DNA of 64,000 bases. Source: Harmothoe impar (Eukaryota; Annelida; Polychaeta; Phyllodocida; Polynoidae). Location of the stretch: positions 19,459,166-19,523,165 of the forward strand of contig OX381717.1 in assembly GCA_947462335.1 (NCBI GenBank), in the 5' to 3' direction. The position numbers and the translations under genes were made by a program. Positions 40,601-52,600 of this stretch are shown piece after piece (positions within the stretch are counted from its first letter, which is position 1; each line of letters starts with the position of its first letter). The notes under the pieces were generated by a model that saw only the letters and a program-made list of their open reading frames with translations, did no database searches and was not told the origin of the DNA.

Positions 40601-43600
40601 ATAAATACAGGGAGGTATATATGTGCTGACACTGATGGACTACTATGTACCCCCTGTGTGTCTTCTTGTGATTGGATTGTTGGAAGTACTGGTCGTATCA
40701 TGGATTTATGGTCAGTCACATTACAGTAGTCTATGAGCATCTAAACAATGACAAAACTGTTAATTTGCACCATTAAAATACTTAAATTGATATGATACAA
40801 TGCACCATGAACTAGTATTAAAATAGCACTGTGGATAGCATAAATTATGTGACTCAAAATTGTTACATCTGTTTACATAATTCTGGTTTTATTTCTCCAG
40901 GATCAGGCCGTTTGCTGAGTAACCTGGTTGCTATGACGGGTTGGAGCCAAAACAATATGAAATTCCTTACTGTTCTCTGGCGAGGGCTCAGTCCCATTAC
41001 TCTCATAGTGAGTATAAATTCACTGCATTTAAAAGTGACCTTAACATTAGTTGTTATCTACATGAACAGCAATGTCAGCCACTGATTGAAAAAACATGTT
41101 TAACACTCATGCCCATTAGGAGAACACAAAGTGAGGGAATTATGAACTAGCCTTACTAAACATGAATGTCAGTTAGGCTACAGTGGGCACTAGGCTAAAA
41201 GGTGACTTTTACTGAGAAGTACTATGCGAAAGGGTCAAATCAGTATAGTACTGATTGATAGACATCATGTTATGTTAAGTTATATGTTAAGTTATAACAG
41301 ATTTTGTAGACATCAATACAAAAATGTGTATCAAGTGATCAAAGTGAGCTAATTCCCAGATCTCAGAAAAACACAATATCAACTCATGCATGGATATTCC
41401 TCCGAACAGTTCAAACATAATTCTCCCCATGCACGGCCAGCGTCACATATTTGGTGAAATGTTGATATAGTAGAAAGACATAAATGGTTCTCCACTACAG
41501 TCAGCTTTATGATATCTCTTGGGACAGATAGATTCTTGTTTAGCTTTAAGCCAGCTGCAGAGAAATAATAAATACTCCACTAATGAATGTTGACCACTAA
41601 CATCCTAATGCTGTTTTTACCCAGTGTGTGCTGGTGTCAATATCTCTGGACTGGTACTCTCCACATTATGGTGCTTACATATTCCCGATGTGGGCGAATG
41701 TTGTGGGTTGGATGGTGACCGTTGTGGAGCTTCTCCCCATCCCTGCTATTATCGTCTACAAACTCTGTGTGGCTAAAAACAGACAGGTGGGGAATTATTA
41801 CCCTTCAAAGATCACATGGTGCTACAATGAACTGTCCCTGTTTGTCAGCATATATACATGAATGCCACTGCATGAAGGTTGACATTTGAGCAAAGATTAG
41901 ATTGCTCAAAGTCACAATCTTTATTTTCAGTAAATGCCATTCATAGGTGCTTGAATATCCTCAGGTAAAAAAATACCATGGTCATTACCCCGGTTTACAA
42001 TCCTGTACCATGGTATACTATGGTTTAACACAATGTACTATAGTAAACAATGGTAAACCAGGGTATGCATAACTCTAATTTACCATTGTACACTGTGGTA
42101 AACTATAGTTGTATTCAACACTATTGTACACGATAGTTACATGATTAAAATAGCATCATTGAATACCATAGTTCACCACAAACTATTCTGCAATCATGAA
42201 ACTTGTGATTTATCATGATCATTGGATAATAGTTAACCATGGTTTACTATAATGTATCATTGTAATATCATTTTACAATGGTATATTATGATTGTCATTG
42301 CCATGATATACTATAGTATACCAATACTATGATAAACAATGGTTTATGTATCATAGTTTATTATAGTTTACCCATGTATACTAGAATGGTTACACTTAAT
42401 GTATGCTACTATAATAAACTATAGTATTATTTCACTGTGGTATACCACAATCGGTTTGTATGATGGTAAACTCTAGTTTTGATAGTATAGTTTACCATAG
42501 TTTAGGTGGTTATACTAGAGTAGTTACACCTTACATATGGAACTAGAGTACACATACTGTTGTATTGTTTTACTATGATATACCACATGGTTAATCATGA
42601 AAAACTCTAGTTTTGTTACTTTGGTTTATCATTGTGTAGGGACACTAATATTATTATGTTAGTCGAACGCCTACAAGGTAGTTCGGGCGGCCAGAGCCAG
42701 GGGGCACCCCTATCGGAGGCGGACAGTATATAAGCTGTCCTCACCCCCTTGCTCTGGCAGACCTTCTCAGGTCTCTGACTGTGTCATATATTGAAAGTTA
42801 TTGAAAGCTGAATATACATTGATCGAACCTCATATACTTCAAGGATTAGCATTGTTGTACAGGAGAACGAAATAAACCCTGTTTTCTTGCATCTCTACAT
42901 GAAAACTGCAGTTCGAGTTATTATTTAATCGAATTACATATAGACGAACTCTACACTGGTGCCGTGACCAGGATTTTCATGAAAGAGATAGCAGACTGAC
43001 CCTGGCGGAGGCTCAGTCAAGAAAGGGGGGGAATGAAGGATCCGGAACCGAACTGGAGGATGGGGAACTGGATTACACAATAGCCCAAATAAATGAAATC
43101 TGGGAGGTGGCCTCTCGAATGCACACCCCAGAGAATAAAAGATCTCGAAAGAGGAGTTTGATTTTTCGAACTCCGGGAGAATTTCCTCATATAAAGACAG
43201 TTCCGAACACCAATCCGTTCCGAGGGAACCCATGGGCAGACATGCTTCCCTCCGAACCGAACCTCGGACATATGGAACGAGACTTGTCTAGAAGAGGTCG
43301 ACAGATCCCTGACTACGACGCCTACTGTGAAAAATTGAAAGCAGAGGAGGAGGAAATGAGGGATCGGTATACAGCCATGAATGAGGATTTGATCCGACTG
43401 GCCGACAAAAAGGCGAGGGTAATCGCCCAGAACCGGAAGGAGGCCGAGGAATTGAACGAAGTGAAATCCAGAATACAAGCAGATAGAAAATATATCAGCG
43501 AACAATTGGCTCTCGAGACCTCTCAGTTGGCTAAGGTCCAACAGAAGGTTAAGAACGCTCAACACTGTCTGACAGAGGAGCAAGCACAACTCCAGAAAGA

Positions 43601-46600
43601 TAAGGAAGAGGCTCGCCGAAGTCGTGATCTTCGGGATACCTATGAAAGCGAAATCGAATGACAATCCAAGAGGGTCAAGAAAATCAAGGCGGATTACTCA
43701 AAGGAAGAAAAGTCCGGCCAAGCCCTGAGGGAACAGTTCGAACAAGAACGAGAGGCCTTGAAGCAGGCCCGAAGTGAAATGAAAGCGGACCTCGAGGTTA
43801 TTCAGAAAAAGAAAGAAGAAATAAATGACACCTATCTGGCCTACCAGAGTCAGATGGAGGAGATCCGCAAAGCGGAAGAGGTTCGTAACAAAGAACCCAC
43901 GAATGAGGGAGGCGGGCTACCAAAGCATGTCGCGTCCACCCCTAGTCCGATCTTGACCACCGTGGAGCCAATCGAAACACGGGGGGTGGTTGCGGACGGT
44001 AAGTACGAACGAACCCACGGGAGGACTGCCCCGAATGAGGCTGACCGTAAAGTCACCTATGGGGGAACCGAGGAGAAAGAGATCTCTAGTACCCATGATA
44101 TTACGAGCGAGGCCCCACCCAAACGAATGAATCATAGCTACGGCTCTCTGCATCCCTTTGCGGATGACACCCTGGCAGGACACAACTATACGGTACCACC
44201 ACCACCGATATATAATATAACCTACCAGTACCGAGCACCATTACCCGGAGCCGGATCGAACGAAGGACATCAGTCCTATAATGAAGGGGGTGGATCGATT
44301 CCAAGCAGGGGATCAGGTGGTGCTCCGAACCCCGGAACTAACCAGGGAGGAGGAGCCGGGACTGTGCCGGACCCTGGTTCATACGGAGGTTACCCCCCCA
44401 GCCCTGATCGAACCCAGCCCAATCCAAGAGGAGGGACACCAAGACCAGTCCCTGCCCCGAGAAGGCTGACAAAACGATCGTTTATGGGCCCGAGAGTTGC
44501 TGCAATAGTGGAATCTGACCCTTGTATTCAAGGGATGGGGATAGACTGTTGCAGTCAGACCCGGGAAGATGAGTCAGAAATTATGGAATGGAGTCGGAGG
44601 CAGTCTGATCGACTGGTATGGAGTCATAACAGTGCCCGGAAGCCTGTTCGTACTCCCCGGCGGTTCAATGGAGAGAATTGGAAGGAAAGCTACCAAGACT
44701 TTTGCGACGATAACCGTTACCATGGGTGGGACAAGGAGGCTTCCTTAGGTCCCCTCATTAAATGGTTGAGCGAGGGTCCGGGACGAATAGCTGTAGATGA
44801 TTGGCGAGAGACGTATGGGGAAGACGGAAACTATGACCAATTGGTGGCAGCCGCCACACATATCTTTGGTGTGTTGTCAGCGAATGATCCTTGGTCGGAG
44901 TTCCAAGTCCGAACGCAAAAACCAAAAGAGTCTCCGAAAGTGTTCGGTCTGGAACTCCAAAGATTGTTGCAAAAGGCCCGACCTTATTGGAGACGTGATG
45001 ATGAATATTTCTTAGATGAACTATTCACACACTTTATAAAAGGACTGAGGGATCCGTCCCATGCTGAACTCGTCCAGAAGGAATGGGGACGAGGTTCATC
45101 GATGGTAGACTTCTTTTTGGCTATAGATCAGCATGAAAAGAAGAAACGATTACTTGCTGGGTTCGTACCCAACCAAAGGGTGGCGTCTGCACATACGGCC
45201 ACTCCCGAGGAGAGTGATTCGGACGATGGTTCGGATGAAGAAAGAATTGCGGCCATCGGGGGCGACAAGTGGGATAGAAAGAATCGGTGGAAGAAAAATG
45301 TTAGTAAGCCACCCGAGAAGGAGAAGCCAGTAGAGGCAAGCTCTAAACCAACCCCTACCCCCCAGGTGGTAGAGTTATCCAAGAACAAAAAACGGTTGAT
45401 GGCCATGATGGAAGAAATGAAAGGATTGTTGGACTATCAGAAGCTAGATAGGGCAACGGTGAAGTGTTTCAGGTGCCAAGAGACCGGACATTTCGCAGCC
45501 GAATGTACGGCAGAGAAACCAGTTTGGCGAGAAAGGAAGAGAGAGGAGACGGGAAATTAGAAGGGGTTGTCCGTGAAGGCAAACTGACGGCCCCGAATAA
45601 AGTATGCCAGGGTACAATCCATACGAACGCGATTGAGGAGTCTGTAATGTATCCGCCCAGCAGCATGGGAAATGCTAATGAGCCGAAAACATGTGGGGCT
45701 GGGGGTATTGGTGAGACAGTTGCCAGGGAGAGCAAAGAAGGGAAACCGATCACCAATAGAGAGGAAGGTTGGGTAGAGGAACTATCCAGGATCGGGGGGA
45801 TCCGCCTTCCCCAAGGTCATCCGTGTCTGGAGTATTTGAAAGGATTCGGATTCAATTTTGACATGACAGACGACGTCAAACGGTTCGCAAGTAATCCCTC
45901 AATGATGGGAGGAAAGAGATGGTATGTGTCCGTATCTGTAAACGGCAGAATGGGGGAATTTTTGTTGGATACCGGAGCTAGCCACTCCGCTATGTCAAAA
46001 AGATTCTTCGATCTGGTGTCGAGCATGGATGACGACCTCACAACGAGGGTAAATGCATGTGCGGCTGATGGGAGCAAGATACGAACGTTTGGTAGGACTT
46101 GTATGATCATCTTGGTAGGCGGTAGGGAATATATCATTTCCCCTACTGTCGCTGGGATAGAGGACGATGGTATCATTGGGATGGATTTCGCTTCCTTATA
46201 TGGGGTAAAATTGGACCCCGTCACTGGAGTGTTGAAATTAAATCATCCCTACAAAGACAGGATACAATGCCTGGCACGTGAAGTTAGTGGTGTAGCGAGT
46301 GTAGTACAGACAGTAAAAATACCTCCCGGAATGGCATGTGATGTCTTAATAGCCTCCAGTAGGATGAAGAGGGGCGTTCCGGGGGTTTTCGAACCTAATG
46401 TGACAGTGTTGGGAAAGAAGGGTTTGGAATCAGCCGACACCCTGATAGGAAATATGGCATGGGGAGTAGCCCCCATAACGAACCCGGGTTCGAAAACCAT
46501 CTATCTAGAAAAATTACTGTAGTGGGAGAAGTGATATCCGCGGAAGCGGTCACCAGTAGCTTTGAGAATGGAAGTGGACTAGTCCCGAACAGTGAAGTAA

Positions 46601-49600
46601 TGGAGGAAGGATTGGCAAAGTTAATAGAAGGGTCCGGAGTAGAGACAGATGGACAGAGGAATGCCCTGAAGGAGATGTTAACTGAGTGTAGTTCAGCCTT
46701 TGCGCGGCCCGGAGAGCCGTTGGGACGAACAGATCGAGTCCTACACTCAATTAACACGGAAGGGGCGAATCCAGTAAAGATACCATATAGACCTCTTCCG
46801 TTGGCAAAGAAAGTGGTGGCGGAGGAAGAGATTACGAAGATGTTGGCGGAAGGGGTGATAACCCCTAGCACCAGTCCTTGGAGTAGTCCGGTATGTATGG
46901 TAACAAAGAAGGATGGGAGTATCCGATTCTGTATAGACTACCGGAAGCTAAATGGCTTGACTAAGAAGAATTCGTATCCGCTCCCCCGGAGAGATGAGAC
47001 CATTGATTCCCTTGGAGGAAATGAATGGTTTTGCACGATTGATTTGCAGTCTGGTTATTGGCAGGTGGGAATGAAGGAAGAAGACAAGGAGAAAACAGCG
47101 TTTTCGAGCCATGTAGGGTTGTACCAGTATAACGTGATGCCATTCGGACTATGTAATGCTCCGGCCACGTTCGAAGCCATGATGGAGACCTTACTGAGTG
47201 ACTTGTTGTGGAAGAAATGTCTAGTGTATCTGGACGATGTGATAATATTCGGAAAGACATTTGACGAATGCCTGGGAAACTTGAAGTTAGTGTTACAGCG
47301 GATAATTTCGAATGGATTGAAGCTGAAGCCTAAGAAGTGTAATATGTTTCAGAAAAGTATTAACTATCTAGGACGAATCATCTCTACGGAAGGGGTGAAG
47401 GCTGATCCGGAGAAGGTTAAGACGGTAACGGACTGGAGCATTCCTAAGGGGCCGAGAGAAGTGAGATCCTTCTTAGGGTTTTGTTCTTATTACAGAGATT
47501 TCTTACCAGGATATTCCCGGATAAGTTATCCAATCCAATGTCTGTCGCACTGGACCCCGGGGAGACGTAAGGAGAAGTTCCCATGGGGAAAGGAACAAGG
47601 GGAAGCATTCGAAACAATTAAACGGTTGCTCGTGGAGACACCGGTGTTGAAATACCCCACTGCGGATGGTCATTTTATATTAGACACTGATGCGAGCAAT
47701 GAAAGTATAGGGGCAGCCTTGTCTCAAGTCCAAGATGGGAAGGAGGTTCCAATAGCATTTGCAAGCAATACAATGAGTAAAGCGCAAAGAAATTATTGTA
47801 CGACAAAGAGAGAATTGTTGGCAGTGGTAGTGTATACAAAGAAATATAAACACTTCTTGTGGGGATCTGATTTTACATTACGTACGGATCATTCCTCCCT
47901 GCGGTGGTTATTGAACTTTAAAGATGCGGAAGGTATGATAGGACAGTGGTTGGCACACCTATCTGAGTTCGGATTGGACCACAGCCAAATTCAGCATAGA
48001 AAGGGGGCTAAGCATGTGAACGCTGACGCGTTGTCGTAAATCCCAGTGAAGAAGTGTCAGAATGACGGATGTGATGATTGTGGGAAGCATAATGCCGTGC
48101 TGGCAGGAATCCGAAAGCCTTTTAGAGATCTCGAACCGGAAATACTGGAATGGGATGAGAACTCCATTAAGAGCTTCCAGGAGAGAGATGCGAATAGTAT
48201 CCGTCTGAAGATGTTACTTCGAGAAGGAAGGGTCCCGACTCGGCCAGCGATATCGTTGGAGAACAGGGAGATGAGGCGACTGATAGCTCAATGGACAGAG
48301 TTAGAGGTGGTAAATGGATTGATTTATAGGTGGAAGACGAATGCTTTGGGAAATAAGTCAAGACAGATCTTTATTCCTACTGCCATGGGAAGGGATATAA
48401 TGTTCTTTTGCCATGGGCATCGGACCAGTGGCCATTTTGGGAGAAAACGGTCTCTGGAAAGGCTGGCTAGAATGTATTACTGGCCAGGTATGAGTACGGA
48501 TCTGTTGAGATGGATAGACACTTGTCCGAAATGCTGTACGAGCAAGCCAGGTCCTGGGCTAGGTAAAATGCCCTTGACCCAGGAATTGTTTGGAGTAAGG
48601 TTCGCGAGGGTGGCAGTAGATATAATTACAGGATTTGTGACAACTCCGGAAGGAAATACATGTATGATGGTGGTAACGGATTACTATACGAGGTATACGA
48701 AGGTATTTCCGATGAAGGATCACAAAGCAGCGACTTGTGCGAGAATGTTAGTTAAACGATGGATCCTATACTTGGGAGTGCCTCTGATGTTGCATAGCGA
48801 CCAAGGGAGAGAGTTCGAATCAAATCTATGGCAGGAAATGTGTCATCAATTGGCCATTTGCAAGACCCGAACCAATCCGTATCGACCACAGAGTGATGGT
48901 CAGGTGGAAAGATTCAATCGTACCCTAATACAGGTCCTGAAGAGTTTAGTAAATCAAGAGATGGATGATTGGGATGAGCAGTGCGACTTTATTTGCCATG
49001 CTTATAATAGCACGGTACATGCGAGTACGAACTGCTCTCCGAATCTGTTAGTATTCGGGGAGGATCTGATTATGCCAGCGGACCTAGTGTTCGGAGTAGT
49101 TGGTATGAATCCAGATGTCCCGTGTCAGATCATGTTTGTGGAAGCGTTGAAGGAACAATTCCGGAAGGCGTATGAATTAGTAAGAAAGGCATTAGGAAAG
49201 ACAGCTAAATGGCAGAAAGTGGGCTATGATACTAATCTAAAGGTTCGGCGGTTTGCGGTAGGGGACTTAGTAGCGAGATACCACGAACCTCTGGTTGGCA
49301 TCAAGCTGAGAGATAATTGGGATGGTCCGTGGAGGATTACCCAGAGAGTAAGTGATGATACAGTCCTGATGAGGGATACCTTCGGGAGGAATCAGAAATC
49401 GAATGTGGCCCGGTTGAAACCATGGAAGGGGAGAGAGTACTCCACGGAAATGTTCAAGATGGGACAAGAGGAGAAGGAGGAAATGAAAAGGGAGTTAGAT
49501 AAAGTAGTCGAGAAGAGGGGTCCGGGGAGACCTAGGAAGGTGAAGAAGGAAACGGTGCAAGTTAAACGAACTCCAAAAAGATCGGAGAAAGCAAAGAATG

Positions 49601-52600
49601 TCTCGGCAGGTGTGGACAGGAAGAGAAGGACTGTTCCCTCAATGGCTAAGAGGGAACGGAAGCAGACCGCTCCGAATGTCAGGTGTAAAGAAAATCCAGT
49701 GGGGGTTCGTCGCAGCCCTAGGTTGAGAGTGAGGGGTGCTGTCACCTAACCTGAAACACAACGATGTAATCAGTTAAGTGTTGTCATAATTATCGGGGTA
49801 ACCTGGTAATTCGTCTTATATGTAGGAATGATCACGACAGAAGCCAGAAATCCAACAAACTCACCATTGAATGTGCCAGTGGGTCGTGGACGGGTAGTCC
49901 GGCGGATTAGTAGTTGCTATCCGTATTTTAATCCATAATGACTCGAGATGAATTCGACGGGGCGATGAGGATATCAGTGCTATAATTACCTGATCGTAAT
50001 GCGTGACGCGCGGGAGAAGTGATTGATTGTTTATGTTTTGCAAGCGCGGGAAAACAATGAAGTCTCGCCGAATGCGCGGCGTCTCGCGAGACCGACGCGC
50101 GTGCGCAAAGGTTGACGCGGGTCAACGATCCGCCATATTTGTTTACGGTTCGCCGGACAGAGCATGGGGAAGCGTATCAGAGCACAAAAAGCGAGGGTAT
50201 AAAGACTGTTTCAAGTGATATCGGTGTATAGCAGGTGGGTGAAGTAGCCAGGAGCCCGTAGAGAGGGTCCTGGTACCTGTCATTCCATCTTATATCGATT
50301 GAAAGAACTTGAGTGTCACGATGGCTTCGGCGTCTGGCTCTCATTCGGAACGATCGGCCCTCGACGAGGTGTCCGAAGCATTCATGGAGACTGAGGCGAT
50401 GTCGCCAGTTACAAAGAACGAAGAAAGCGTACTGAATGAGGATAATTCCGAATTAGAAGAAAGTAACATGGGAATGGAGCTTGACAAAATCCTGGAACGA
50501 TCGGACGTGCCGCTGCTCGGACCGAATCTGGCCGGTTTCAAGTCTAGGTATGACGGCCGGGAAGTTCATATTCACGACCGAATCTTAGAAGGAGAACGAA
50601 AGTGTTGGAACGCAGCCACCAGAGACTGTGTTCGACACTTCCTATCACCGACCGAGTATGCAGCCCTGCCATCCGAATGGCTGCTGTTTTATAATCAGAC
50701 TGAGGCTGGACTGCAAGTGAGTCAGTCGTTCAGAAGGGCCATGTTCGATTGCGAAATCGCGCATCGACAACATCGCCTTCCGAACGTCCCGTATGTATTG
50801 ACTGATCATACGGGGATGGGGGTTACCGGAATGGACATCGCAGGAGATGTACTGTACCGGGAACCGGATACCGAGAAAGAACCCAGGACTGGGGAAGACT
50901 GGGTCGAACGAGCAGAGCATCCAGAAGTCCCGAGGCTCTATACTCTGAATGGAGACAAATTGCTTCGTCGACTGAATGAGTGTTCGGAGCCGGAGGAGAG
51001 ACTGAACGAAATCATCTCTACGATGATTCGAGAGGGAACCTACGCCACTAGGACGTACGTACCCGGGTTGGAGGAAGAAATGAGTTCGACCCAACATAAA
51101 GAACGACTAGCATCCATCCGAAAGGGGAAAGCGATCCTGAAGGCAGCCAAGAAAAAGGGCAGCCTGTCAACGGAGAGCGAAACCGACGGAGAGGACAACA
51201 CCAAGAAAGCGAAAGTAAAAAGTGTGAAGGGAAGAGGAAAGAAAAAGACTCTAACCGACACCGAATCCGACAGTGACCAGGGTGCCTTCACATCGGTCCT
51301 GTCAGCGAAAGACAAAAAGAAATTGAAGGAATCAAAGAAAGACACAAAAATGACTGTGCCCAAGAAGGTGATTGCTAAAGTCACCGAGGCAGTAGGTAAG
51401 AAAGATCCTTCGAGTGATAATCCACTGAAAGGACGTATGGCTGCCATACAGGCTGCTGCCACCGCTAAGGTAGGCAGTATTATTAGTAAAGGGACTGCTA
51501 AGAAAGCCACTAAAGTGACGGAATCCGAAGACAGTCCGGACGATGAGTCTGGACCAGATTCGGATGGCGAGCCTCCAGAAACTGATCCGGATCTAACTCA
51601 ATTTCAATTTTTTCAATTTAAAAAGTTTATTTTTCTGAACAAACAATCTACAAATAAATGCAGTTATCAAGAGGTTGCTCAGAGGACAAAGAAGATATTG
51701 TCAGTCCTAGAGATACCATACAATATAATACATTAATAAATACCTTCTTTTGGCTTTAGTGTACAAAAGAATTCAACAATTCTTTGATGATATTACTGAG
51801 GGGGGGGGGAGGGGGGGATGATGGATGAAGGTCTGCAGGTTACGACTTTAAATACATTATCTCTAAACATGTGCAGATCAATATCTATTTAACCTAATAC
51901 CCTACTACACATATGTTATCACTTTAATGCCACAGTCATACAATACTATTGAAAATTAGCCTCTCCTGTACAATATTATTTTTAATGTACCATTAATTAA
52001 ACTATGGAATTGGTCAAGTGCACAATTTCTACAATATTCCTTATTATATCACAATCATACACACTATATAATAAACATTCTCAATCACAAGCTACCACAC
52101 CATAAGTTCCCTAAACTATCAAACTGCCATACTCTCGATTTATCACATACCGGTAAATACAAAAAGTTCCAAAGAAACCAATACTGAATTACTGAGTCTT
52201 AATAAATTTTATGAGATAAATAATATAATATATAAATATAAATGACCAGTCCTGTTGTAATACAAAATTGGTCTTGAACTATAATAAATTACACATTATT
52301 ATAAATATTCTCAACAGCGTCATTAGTGAACTGCTGAGCATGAATCCATTTTTCATCAAAGAATTTTTTAATTACACAGGATCCGGAGGAGAAGATGGAG
52401 GTTCTGAATGAGGAAGGGCCAGAGGAGGAGGAGGAGGAGAAGAAAGAGGAGCAGAAAGATGAGGGGGACCAGGAAAGCGTAAAGCGAATCTGGAAGAATA
52501 GTGAGGCGAAGTTCGCACACTTCATTCCAGGTTCGTTTGAAGAGTGCGCGAAGGGCAAGAAAGCATACGGTTGCCCCGAACCCCGAAACATGAATGGTGA

